Shown here in pieces: positions 36,763-47,075 of a DNA stretch of 64,000 nt. The position numbers were made by a program, and so were the translations under genes. The notes beneath the pieces are model-generated. The model searched no databases. It was not told where the DNA came from and was given only the letters and a program-made list of their open reading frames with translations. This DNA comes from Bradysia coprophila (Eukaryota > Arthropoda > Insecta > Diptera > Sciaridae): the NCBI RefSeq assembly GCF_014529535.1, contig NW_023503374.1, forward strand, positions 1,054,001 to 1,118,000, read 5' to 3'. Position 1 is the first letter of the stretch. The number at the start of each line of letters is the position of its first letter.

Positions 36763-37574
36763 TTATGATAGATTACAATTTCTCTTCAGACAATAATTGT
36801 CCATTCAGTGACCGAGCTCAGCGCCTATTTTTTCCAGCGCCATGGGCACGGTGCCGAATTTCCCATAGGGTAATACGCCTCTGAGTGGTTTAAAGGTGTC
36901 TTCGAAGAAGCACAGGCAAAGAAAACTGTGGAACAAAGTCCGAAAATCTATTTTAATTTTTTTCACTTCCTAATGTCGATATCTTTTTTAGTTGCTTATT
37001 CTAGAATTGTTATCATTATACTTAAATCGGAAATTAAAATCAACGAATTGTTGAGCGAAGGCATATTTTACTTGCAATGAAATTCTCGAAATTCCCGAAA
37101 ATTCTCTAAAATTCCCGAAAATTCTCGAAATTCCCGAAAATTCTCGAAATTCTCTAAAATTCCCAAAAATTCTTTAAGAAATTACCTAAAATAGGCTAGT
37201 TACTAGCATCATCAGCGGTAAATATGAAAATTCAGTCAGGTTTTGACTAGATTGTTTAGCAATTGGAAAAATTATGACATGTCAAAAACGCACACACTCA
37301 CAAAAACGAGTGCAAATTAATGTTTAATAGTTAAGTGGAACGGAAAGCCCAATAAAAGCACAAATGCAATGCGGTACGGAGTTCTGCCTTTAACACGGCA
37401 GCATTGGACAATGTAAATCCGTTTATCGTTTGTTTTTAGCATAAGGGGCCATTCACAAATTGCGCACTCACCTTAGGGGGGAGGGGGGGTTAGCGAAAAG
37501 CGTGCGAAAACGTGCGCGGGGGGAGGGGGGGAGAAACAAAAGCGTGCGCACTGTTTTTGTGTACAAAAACTTTA

Positions 37575-40191
37575 TTAAACAGTTCTCCAAATTGGTTTTA
37601 ATCTTGTTTCATTGTCATAAATTATACTACTCGAAGGTTGTTCGTCTTTATCTAAAAATTCACCGTCTACCTCCACACTCGGAAGCCACTCGACATCTTC
37701 TTCAACATTATAGCGGACTACAACTAACGACTCATTCCCTCGTGTTCCGAGAATTTTCACAGGCTTAACGATCTTTATGTTTTTTTTACAAATAAAATTG
37801 TCTTTCAAATGTCGTTTCATCGAGACAACGGAACTGAAATATTGATTGCACGAGCATGTTCGTGAATCGAATTTTGATTGCACCGAAGGACAATAGGTGT
37901 CATAAATGGCATGTGAATGCCCAATCTTTTGTAGTGCCAGCGTCACGAATAATGACGCATAGTTTTCAATATCGTTGATGTTGGCGTGTTTCAATCCTTC
38001 GTTTGACTGTATTATAGGCGACGGTGGTGGCAAGCCGTCCTTGGGCAGAAATCGAAACAGAGAACTACGCCTTGGTTTACAGCAACGATTGTCAGAACAT
38101 TTGAGTATTTGAAGCAAATACTGAGACTGATGCACATGTCGGCTGCACCACTTTTCGTCCTTCGAGATGATCGATGCCTGATCGATATCAGATTGTTCAG
38201 GCTTTATATATCTGGAAGTTAAGTAGCAAACAATAAGGTTTCAGAAAATCTCGTTTCCTGTCAGATACTCACTCAGCTACAGTCAAATGTCCATCAATAA
38301 GTGTATCTGACCAGACTTCTGCTAGAGCCTTGCCGGCGTATGAGAAATTCTGCTTCTCCAATTCTATATCAACAGTTTGTCCCTGACTGTTTAGGTGAGT
38401 GCCATAGTGATCGTGCGGAAGTATCAGGCCTGTCAATGCTCTGCTTAACGGCGCCATACGCCGTTCAATCCGGTTGAAGGCACTACGTCCTGGTGCATTG
38501 CACGCGATCATGATGGCATCTAAGTCTAGTTGCACGAAATGATGAACTGCCATGCTAATAACCTTTTCGTAGCGCGGATTTTCGTCTGGCCCACCTGTTT
38601 CAACACATTTTATAGCATTTATATAAAAAAAAACTGTCGAAAATCAATATTTACCATCCACAATACAAACAAGAACCGGTTTTGGTTTCAGTTTTCCACC
38701 GATCGTCGTATGTGTAAATTCGCTGAATTCAGACTTTTCGTAGATCTGTTCCAAATCCCGTGCGTGCGAAAAAGCTGTAGACGAAGAGTGCTTGGATGAC
38801 CTGCACAAAAATCGTTGTAGGCTCATATGCAGTTTCTAGAGTAAGCATTACCTTATAGCCACAAACGTTGGACCTGAATAGCTTATCGCTGACGCATCGC
38901 CACAACCGTTTGCCTTAATTTGACAAAATCCATAAACCGATGGAGTCAGTTTGTGTCCTTTCGCTATCACAAAGTCGTGATCGGGAAGCTTGACTCTACA
39001 AATTATTTTTGAGATAACTTATTGCTATGAACTTCTATAACAAATTAACTGATCTGATAAATACCTGTACTCCATGTGCATTAGCAATGGCGCTTGTTTG
39101 GATGCCGCTGGTAGGCCTATTGCAACCTTAGCTTTGTCATCCTGGCTAATGTATGTCACTTCATTCGGCCCTAATAACGAAGCCATACTGTCAATATGAC
39201 TGATTGTTGTTTTGGCAAACCTTCCGTCCATATGATCTTTATGCAAGTCGTTATCAGGTCGGATTAGCTTCACTGGAACAGAGTTGACATGACGCTTTCC
39301 TTCGGTTGAATTAGCTCTCTTAGGCAATAGTCTCAAATACGTTGCACTCCGTGACAAATTATAACCATAATCTTCGCGCAGTTTTGTTACTAGATCATCA
39401 AGGGTTTTTACTGTTCTTATGGAATCGTCTCGACGCCTCTCGTGCGCTGCAGACCCATGCATGGCCAAGTCATGGCCCACTTTGCCTCGAATGCTCAATT
39501 TCTTCTTTAGATCTGGATTATTTTCGCATGCATTTTCAAGCGAAGCCTTTTTTCTAAGGCGTCGTTTCCGGTGTCGAATCATATCACGCTCTTTCTTTTT
39601 TAGTCGTTTCCTTAATGCTTCTAAATTCTTTGTCTTTAATTTCAGTTCACTTTCCATATTTTCGGTCAACAGTCCACAATCTCGACGCATTTTCAATGCT
39701 TTAACATCTGATAGTAACACCACAATCTCACTTTTTATGCTGCATTGAGCTGGAGTTGGGTTGGCTTTAACGCTCTGTACCTGGTCGGTTACATCGATTT
39801 GTGTTTCTTTGTTTGATGGTGCACCTTCTTCTTCAATAACATTCGAGGCGGCTGTTTTTTGAGAAGTCGTTGGATGTACTATTTCTTCATTTTCGACAAC
39901 GGGACTTGATCGATTTGTCGATTCTTCAGGTGCTTTAACACTAAAACCATTTCCTTTTTCACTGGCACGAAGCCAAAGTGTATGAAGACTAACCTGCTTT
40001 CTTGCCTTAATTTTATTTAGTTCAGAAATTCTAGCCTCAATTAGACTAGCAACATTTGAATCGTTTTTGATGTTTGACCAAATGTTGTTCACATTGTCCT
40101 GAATCGATTGTTTCGATTTTGTTTCGGAATATGCTTTTGAATAAGCACAAAATAAGTCTTTATACAATTTTCCTCTATTGATGGAACTCAT
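37575..40191 (-). CDS. DDE transposase of the Zator/ISAzo13-like transposon (five exons)
   Basis: Exons 39065-40191, 38852-38995, 38655-38800, 38273-38594 and 37575-38211 splice in frame with GT-AG introns into 791 aa without internal stops. The N-terminal third is charged and coiled, with a basic RKRLKKKERDMIRHRKRRLR stretch. The catalytic core reads EVTYISQDDKAKVAIG (first Asp), VLVCIVDGGPDENPR (second Asp) and APGRSAFNRIERRMAPLSRA (probable Glu). The S-D-K-K-IG, DGG and PG-S-N-IE-R spacing matches DDE_Tnp_ISAZ013 (Pfam07592). The C-terminus has Cys/His pairs (CSDNRCC; CSCNQYF...KRHLKDNFIC) resembling zinc fingers. The first ATG (40191) was chosen over an upstream non-ATG extension. It looks functional by sequence; activity is unproven. 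Confidence 0.8.
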
Positions 40192-40233
40192 TTTAATCAC
40201 GCAACACGTTGAGTAATACGAGATCACTACTGA

Positions 40234-40545
40234 TTATTGACCATTCAGGTCTAATTTGATTTTTTGGAAATTTTCAAGTTTTTCTTGTAAATATTGTAGG
40301 ATATCGTTCAACAATTGTTTTAATTTTTCACGCACGCTGCGGACGTCACTATCTTCATTGTTCTCAATAATTGAATTGATTCTTTCTAAGTCACGTAATA
40401 TATCACTAATTGAATCTGGTATATTTTCGTAGGGAATTAAATCACAAATACTCGCTTCGAATGCATATTTTTGTTTTAATTCTTTCAGTTTATTGTCACA
40501 ACGTTTGTTTGCCATTTTATATCGAACACATTTAGAACGCGCCAC
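40234..40545 (-). CDS. Small coiled-coil ORF1 of the same transposon
   Basis: This 103-codon frame lies 42 bp upstream of the transposase ATG on the same strand and inside the terminal repeats. It starts MARSKCVRYKMANKRCDNK and is rich in Leu/Glu/Lys heptads (DILRDLERINSIIEN, LNDILQYLQEKLENF), so a coiled coil is likely. I do not recognise it. It could be an accessory protein, or a first exon spliced to the transposase, because no stop-free junction has been ruled out. Confidence 0.5.
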   Translation of the reverse strand: MARSKCVRYKMANKRCDNKLKELKQKYAFEASICDLIPYENIPDSISDILRDLERINSIIENNEDSDVRSVREKLKQLLNDILQYLQEKLENFQKIKLDLNGQ

Positions 40546-41116
40546 GATGACCGATATCTATCAACTGATTGCTAACAGCAGAGAGAGAAGAGAATTTTAT
40601 TTTGCAACCACCAACGCTTAGATATTCTTTTATCTATTGTTTACTCCCCAAACCTGTTATCAACAACATAGTGTAAATTGTAAAATTGAAGGCTGCACTT
40701 TGTGCTTTCGAAAAAATCGTTTTATTACAATAAAACTAAATATGTTGGAATTAAATTTCTCTATTTTTCTATTTTAAAAAATTCGTGCGTAATTTCAGGG
40801 GGGGAGGGGGGGGGTGCCAAAAGCGTGCGAAAGCGTGCAAGGGGGAGGGGGGGGGGTCAAAAATTCCGAATTTTGAGAGTGCGCAATTTGTGAATGGCCC
40901 CTAAGGGTCGAACGTATAAAATCACTTAGTAAGACTCAGTTCAAACCCAGTTTAACCAGTCTGTCAGTGTATTCAGACACCTGTTCATTTTCTTCTTTAA
41001 CTTCAACTTCGGTAATTTGAGAAATGGCAAATAAATAGAAATAAATTCGATCCCCTTCACATTAAAATAGAAAAGATTTTTTTCTTCAATTTTTTATTTG
41101 ACTTTTCGCTTCAATT

Positions 41117-41320
41117 CACGGCAGAGTAAAAGTAACCCAGGCAGGAGCGCTTGTTTGACTAGGGACCTGAATAATCTAGTAGCCCTATGTTTTTCGCGAA
41201 TTAAATTTTTCAACTTATGTCAGTGTTCATTTGTGTTCATTTGCATACAGTGTATTAGGTCCCTCATTTGACGTTTCAATAGTGAACCGCTCCTGCCAGG
41301 TTTACTTTTACTCTGCCGTA
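41117..41320. mobile_element. 7-bp-TSD MITE, copy C (204 bp)
   Basis: The ends are CACGGCAGAGTAAAAG and CTTTTACTCTGCCGTA, with the target duplication TTCAATT at 41110-41116 and 41321-41327. It ends 27 bp before the stop codon of the cysteine-rich peptide gene, so it may provide that gene's 3' UTR. Confidence 0.9.
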
Positions 41321-41347
41321 TTCAATTTCATGAAAATTATGAATCTA

Positions 41348-41668
41348 TCACGGTACAACTTCATTTGTTTCCGACATCGGAACATTTGTCGCATTCAAAG
41401 CATCCCAAACACTACAACTTCCGCCACAATGCCAGTTTGGGTCGCATTCGACATCACTGTTACATTTTACGTATCGATTATCGGAGGGCTTTCCTTTTGT
41501 AGTGTAGCACCAGTCTCCGTCTCTTGAAATCGCATCACATGATACCCAGCAATTGTTGTTAGAACAGCCGTATGAACGGCATAATAACGATGAACAATCA
41601 ATAATTTTACACATTATTGGTATAGCCATTGCACACATTACAATAAATAAAATAGAGCCACGATTCAT
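41348..41668 (-). CDS. Secreted cysteine-rich peptide (intronless)
   Basis: This is a 106-aa frame. Residues 1-20 (MNRGSILFIVMCAMAIPIMC) form a good signal peptide. The mature part holds about eleven cysteines in some 70 residues, with blocks IIDCSSLLCRSYGCSNNNC, SRDGDWCYTTKG, VKCNSDVECDP and WHCGGSCSVW, and ends in a cysteine-free acidic tail. The pattern resembles small secreted insect peptides held by disulfides (defence, salivary or structural), but I cannot assign a family, and an odd mature cysteine number leaves one unpaired. A later intron is possible. Function unknown. Confidence 0.6.
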   Translation of the reverse strand: MNRGSILFIVMCAMAIPIMCKIIDCSSLLCRSYGCSNNNCWVSCDAISRDGDWCYTTKGKPSDNRYVKCNSDVECDPNWHCGGSCSVWDALNATNVPMSETNEVVP

Positions 41669-41871
41669 TCTGCTCTGTTTGTTCAGACTTAAAAAGTACT
41701 TAAACGAAATTTAAAACAAATGATAAACAAAATACTTCAAGTTGCAAATTTCTGATGAATTTTTTTTATTTCTCTCAGTAACCTAGAGCTCCTTTACACA
41801 TCGAAACTACCGTTCCGAATGACCAAACGCTTATATCTACACAGTGAATGCGACTATGCGACTAAATAAAA

Positions 41872-42087
41872 CTAATTTATCAAAAGAAAATTGATAAAGA
41901 ACACCACAAGAGTAATTTCACTTCCAACTTCTTCTTCTGAATTTGACTTTCCATTAATGGGAACCTTCCGGTCACATTTAAGATATAATTGAAATTTTGT
42001 TTTCCTGCTCTTCTTAGTTATTGGATTTATCAAAACATATACAAGTAGTGCCACTAATGATACAACAGGCCATAGCACTTTCAGCAT
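41872..42087 (-). CDS. Possible small membrane protein
   Basis: This 71-codon frame starts MLKVLWPVVSLVALLVYVL, a hydrophobic N-terminus, has a polar basic/acidic middle and ends in a second hydrophobic stretch (ITLVVFFINFLLIN) at the stop. It could be a short two-segment membrane or lipid-anchored peptide, or chance. It lies next to the cysteine-rich gene on the same strand. No family recognised. Confidence 0.25.
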   Translation of the reverse strand: MLKVLWPVVSLVALLVYVLINPITKKSRKTKFQLYLKCDRKVPINGKSNSEEEVGSEITLVVFFINFLLIN

Positions 42088-42375
42088 ATCATATCATATC
42101 GTATGTGTGAGTCATTAGTGGTTGGACTAAGCCTAATCCGTCCTTTACTTCTATATACTCAGTGAAAATTATAACCTGAAGTGAATCACAGCGAGCTGGC
42201 GTCTCTCATCTTCATTTCACAGCTGAAATGCCTATCAAAATGAAAAAATAATAAAATAGAGCTTAGGTAATCAGCTGTCGAAGGCTAAACATCTCTGCTA
42301 AAACAACGAAATACTTTAGTCGGTTGTTGGCTGTCAAAGAGGAAAAATGTTTGCTAAAACAAGGAAATACTTTTT

Positions 42376-43001
42376 TTGCCGATCCCCCCCGGAAAGTGAG
42401 AATAACACGTATGTTTACCCCCTACGGAAAGCATGTATATCAATAGGGCTGCTCTGACTCCGGGGAGTGTGGGATATTGGGCTCAATGAGGTGTTTTTCT
42501 GGTCCGGAAGGCTTAAATATTGGACCCATATCTTTTTTTAGAATTTTAAAAAATAGTTTAGGCATGGGGAGCGAGGCGTTTGTACAAATGTACGAAAGCG
42601 TTGGTTAGAAGAGTAAAAAAGATATACACCATCATTCTCCTCTCTATATCATGTAGGGATATTTTGAGTGTTTGTGTCCGTTCGGGAAAGTTCATTTCCT
42701 AGTGAATCAATTTTGTGATACGAGCCGAACTCACGAGTGTGTGTTTAAGCGCCAAGGATTGAAAACTGTTGTTTTGACAAGGGTAGAGTTTGCATATCCG
42801 AGCCGAAGGCGAGGTATGTAACTACCCGTGTCAAAATAACAGTTTTCAAACCGAGGCACTTAAACACACACAAGTGAGTTCGCGAGTGAACAAAATTGAT
42901 CCTGAATGATATGCATACTTTTCGCTGCACACAATGAAAGTTATTTTTTGCCTATCCCCCCCGGAAAGTGAGCATAACAAGTATGTTTACCCCCTTAGGA
43001 C
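42376..43001. repeat. About 52-bp direct repeats flanking a 520-bp interval with an inverted repeat
   Basis: CCCCCCGGAAAGTGAG followed by ATAAC-GTATGTTTACCCCCT occurs at about 42376-42427 and 42948-43001. The interval holds the inverted repeat at 42711-42898. The arrangement could be a solo composite or a local duplication. Confidence 0.6.
42711..42898. mobile_element. MITE-like inverted repeat, about 190 bp
   Basis: AATTTTGTGATACGAGCCG and AGTGTGTGTTTAAG at the left face CTTAAACACACACAAG and GTGAACAAAATT at the right. GAAAACTGTTGTTTTGACA pairs with TGTCAAAATAACAGTTTTC. Arms are about 78 bp with a 33-nt centre. Confidence 0.75.
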
Positions 43002-43923
43002 ACAATTACAGATTCATTTAATTACTTGCACTTTAATTTTAAATATACAATTTGCATATTTGAATGTTAACCGCGTTTTGAAACGTTTAATGATAAAGTC
43101 GACTCACACTTCTGCTACAATTTTGATCCCATAATGTCACATCATCAGGCTATCACAGTGATCGCGCTGATGACACCCAGTGAATTAAAATCCCCTCTTA
43201 AATGGATTTAAATGTCATCATGCGTGAACTGTTCTGTTTGACATTCGGTTTAATTGTTTCGCCGCACATAATGAAATATACTATAGTTGGTTTTAGTTTG
43301 CATTAGTTTTGAATGTCTTTCGGATTAGCAAACATTTGATAGGTGATCAATTAACCTAACTCTTTGTAGGGCGATGAGAAACCGTTTACATCGATCATTG
43401 TGTATCCGTTATAAGCAAACTCTCCTTAAAATTGCTGCATGTTGGACCTAACTCCTCGCCGATTCCTACGGGAAGAAAAGAGGGCACAGGAAGGGCCTTG
43501 GGGGCAATTCCCAAGTGCGTCAAACTGTGGACAATCTTTTTCAGCATCAGTATACATGAAACATTTATCTCATAAAAAATGTCATCATAATAGCCAATAT
43601 ATCTAACATCAGTCTGTCAGTCAGTCAGTTTGAGGGTAATGGTGACGCAAATCCTTGTTTTTTACCTTACAAAATAGCTGTTATCTCTTGGGGTGACGCA
43701 TTCTGCATGTACATAATTTAAGAACAAAATTTGGGACTGAAAGCGTCACTTGAGACGCTTTTTTTTTACTGAAGTTTTATCAATTTTAGTTAGAAGTAAG
43801 TGTAGTTCCGGGAAGGACAAATTAAGGACATATTTTATGTATTGTTGAAAATGATTAAGTCTTTTATTTCTTAAAATTTCGTTTTTCCAAAAATTACAGA
43901 TAACTTTGAATCATTTTAATATA
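43002..43923. other. Intergenic sequence left of the large palindrome
   Basis: No gene is supported. GGACAAATTAAGGACA at about 43816 has a weak relative, AATTAAGGACAAATTGAGG, just right of the palindrome at about 46842. That may be chance. Confidence 0.35.
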
Positions 43924-46818
43924 CAGCCACCTCAGAATGATTAGAAAGAAATTATGTGATTCCTTATATTTTTAAGTTCCAACGTTTCCACACATTTTGA
44001 ACTTAATACTAGCGTCATCTGTTCGACGCTGATTCACCGAAACAGAACTTTATGTCCACAACGATTCCGCACCAAATTCAAAATTTCTTGACAAATTTTT
44101 TTTAACCAATAAATAGTATAAAATCGATAAAATCAAAGAAGAAAATTTGTTTCGGAGCAATCAAACCTTACTGTAAGTTTCAATTAGTCACAGACGTATC
44201 TCTAATCGAGGAAAATTGAAATAATATTTTCGATTTTTTCGACATCAACACATGGACGCTAAAAATACAACAATGACCATTTAATCATTTGAAATGTCTG
44301 AAAAGTTACAAAATGTACAAGGCAGTGTCAATGTAAAAATTACACATACGCATGCATGTGTGTATTTATTGTATTTTTCTACTAAACTAAAGTAACAGAA
44401 TGTGGCTTCGATATGAAGTAAATTGTTTTGATGACTGTGACTAAAACTAATTGGTTAATATTTTGATAGACAAAATGTCGAAATAATTATAAATCATCAA
44501 AAGTTGTGTTGTTAACACACTTCAATTAAAATATGGAAAGTGATTCCTGCGCTACCCTTACAAATCAATGTACAACACCTTGATGCATGACGTGAATGTT
44601 GTTTTTTTCTTCATAATTTCTTTCATTTGATCTATTTATTGTGCAATTGTCAATCAATAGTGTAGTCTTTGAAAGAAAATTTTCGGTGTTTGAATTTTGG
44701 ATTCCTTTTTATAACTGTGCCATCAATTTTTATGGTAACATTTTTGTAAATCTTCTAGTTCAGATAGAAACGCAAGCAGAAAATGCAAATCAACCTTTTT
44801 TACATTCGTTAAAATAATTAAATAACTTTCACGAAAATTTGTTTCGTTTCATTTCAAATATGTTCAATTGTAAGAGTTACAATTGTAACGTGAAATGTAC
44901 TATACCCTCCATGATGAGCACTCTGAAAATTGGGGAATGCATTCAATACATTGCTTTTTTTTTGTTGACATTCGTATCATAGTTTAGAAATTTTTCGATT
45001 CTCTAGTGGTGCTTCCAAAAGTAATGGCTTTTTTGTGCATTTAAATTATTACAAATTTAATCTAATTTTGATGTCTTATCGTACAATGTTCAATTGTTCA
45101 ACTGTGAATCTTTTCTTATTAAATTATTTGGTGTAAGTAGCGAGAAATCCCGAATTTCTACCTTGTGAAAAGTGTTGTCATACTTCCGTCTTCAGCAAGC
45201 ATTATCTCGCTTTCGTCCAGAGTTTTTACAAGAAATTTGAATTTAATAAAAACGATGAACTACTTCAAAAAAAGGAATAAAATTATTGTTGTTGTTTTGT
45301 TTTTTTTTATATTGAAAGTAGTCTAACACACATTAACACAGATAAAAAGACCTGTCACAATGTAAACACAAAGCCAAATCGGTAGATTTGAGTGATGATC
45401 ACAAATTAAATTAGATTTTATGACCATAAGACCTTACTGAACCTTCATAAAATTTTATTCCTTTTTTTGAAGTAGTTCATCGTTTTTATTAAATTCAAAT
45501 TTCTTGTAAAAACTCTGGAAGAAAGCGAGATAATGCTTGCGTAAGTCGGAAGTATGAAAACACTTTTCACCAGGTAGAAATTCGTGATTTCGTGCTACTT
45601 ACACCACTTAATTTAATAAAAAAAGATTCACAACTGAACAATTGAAAGTTGTACGATAACACAACAAAATTTAAATAACTTTGAAATAATTTAAATGCAC
45701 AAAAAGGCATTACTTTTGGAAGCACCACTAGAGAATCGAAAAATTTCTAAACTATGATACGAATGTCAAAATGTCAATAAAAAAAAAGCTATGTATTGAA
45801 TGCATTCCCCAATTTTCAGAGTGCTCATCATGGAGGGTATAGTACATTTCACGTTACAATTGTAACTCTTACAATTGAACATATTTGAAATGAAACGAAA
45901 CAAATTTTCGTGAAAGTTATTTAATTATTTTAACGAATGTAAAAAATGTTGATTTGCATTTTCTGCTTGCGATTTTATCTGAACTAGAAGATTTACAAAA
46001 ATGTTACCATAAAAATTGATGGCACAGTTATAAAAAGGAATCCAAAATTCAAACACCGAAAATTTTCTTTCAAAGACTACACTATTGATTGACAATTGCA
46101 CAATAAATAGATCAAATGAAAGAAATTATGAAGAAAAAAACAACATTCACGTCATGCATCAAGGTGTTGTACATTGATTTGTAAGGGTAGCGCAGGAATC
46201 ACTTTCCATATTTTAATTGAAGTGTGTTAACAACACAACTTTTGATGATTTATAATTATTTCGACATTTTGTCTATCAAAATATTAACCAATTAGTTTTA
46301 GTCACAGTCATCAAAACAATTTACTTCATATCGAAGCCACATTCTGTTACTTTAGTTTAGTAGAAAAATACAATAAATACACACATGCATGCGTATGTGT
46401 AATTTTTACATTGACACTGCCTTGTACATTTTGTAACTTTTCAGACATTTCAAATGATTAAATGGTCATTGTTGTATTTTTAGCGTCCATGTGTTGATGT
46501 CGAAAAAATCGAAAATATTATTTCAATTTTCCTCGATTAGAGATACGTCTGTGACTAATTGAAACTTACAGTAAGGTTTGATTGCTCCGAAACAAATTTT
46601 CTTCTTTGATTTTATCGATTTTATACTATTTATTGGTTAAAAAAAATTTGTCAAGAAATTTTGAATTTGGTGCGGAATCGTTGTGGACATAAAGTTCTGT
46701 TTCGGTGAATCAGCGTCGAACAGATGACGCTAGTATTAAGTTCAAAATGTGTGGAAACGTTGGAACTTAAAAATATAAGGAATCACATAATTTCTTTCTA
46801 ATCATTCTGAGGTGGCTG
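43924..46818. mobile_element. 2.9-kb near-perfect palindrome with TA flanks (Tc1/mariner-like foldback)
   Basis: The left arm 43924-45284 (1361 bp) is repeated inverted at 45451-46818 (1368 bp) around a 166-nt centre. The ends are CAGCCACCTCAGAATGATTAG and its complement CATTCTGAGGTGGCTG, flanked by TA at 43922-43923 and 46819-46820. Arms differ by only scattered substitutions and small indels. There is no open frame of note in 43.1-47.2 kb. CAG termini and a TA duplication are the hallmark of Tc1/mariner-type insertion, so this looks like a non-autonomous element with extreme-length terminal inverted repeats. Confidence 0.88.
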
Positions 46819-46979
46819 TAAGGCGTCGAAAAGTGATTTAAATTAAGGACAAATTGAGGATTGAATGAAAGAAGAGAATTAGGTGATTAAGGACGTTAAG
46901 GACCAAGAAAAATTATTTTACATGCTACATGCGTCAAAAACCGTACTTTTCATGTTTCAAACAATTTTTCGACGCTCTT

Positions 46980-47075
46980 AGCATGTAAAATGAAAAGTCT
47001 CGTTTTCGTGTGTTTATTGACTTCGGCTTCGCCTCGGATGAACAAACTTCACACAAAAACTCTACTTTTCATCTT
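46980..47075. repeat. Hairpin repeat shared with 57428-57512
   Basis: ATGAAAAGTCTCGTTTTCGTG and GTGTTTATTGACTTCGGC pair with the later CACAAAAACTCTACTTTTCAT. A related sequence (GTCGCGTTTTCGCGTGTTTAC) lies at 57428-57512. It looks like a small dispersed foldback repeat. Confidence 0.5.

Larger units (their letters stand above)
35161..37215. mobile_element. Composite inverted-repeat element, about 2.05 kb
   Basis: CTAGCCTATTTTAGG near 35176 faces CCTAAAATAGGCTAG near 37185. Just inside each end is an array of ATTCCCGAAAATTCTCGAA-type repeats (35196-35320 and 37078-37178). Two palindromes lie in the interior, at 35446-35672 and 36068-36762. No transposase is present; the open frames inside are palindrome translation. 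Confidence 0.7.
37445..40901 (-). mobile_element. Apparently intact DNA transposon, Zator/ISAzo13-like
   Basis: The element is 3457 bp. Its ends are perfect 25-bp inverted repeats (left GGGGCCATTCACAAATTG, 37445-37469; right the complement, 40877-40901), and TAA is duplicated at 37442-37444 and 40902-40904. Both ends have G-rich subterminal blocks (37479-37531, 40799-40858) in direct orientation. It encodes a five-exon transposase (37575-40191) and a small ORF (40234-40545), both minus. A 3-bp target duplication is the known property of the Zator superfamily, which derives from ISAzo13-type transposases. Superfamily assignment is inference from motifs. Confidence 0.85.

Noticed and set aside
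36482-36796. 104-codon frame at 36.5 kb and the related frame at 35732-36163
   Set aside because: They are opposite arms of one palindrome, which explains their similarity.
43816-46860. GGACAAATTAAGGACA and AATTAAGGACAAATTG as an outer target duplication of the big palindrome
   Set aside because: The match is offset and imperfect, and the exact TA flanks explain the element better.
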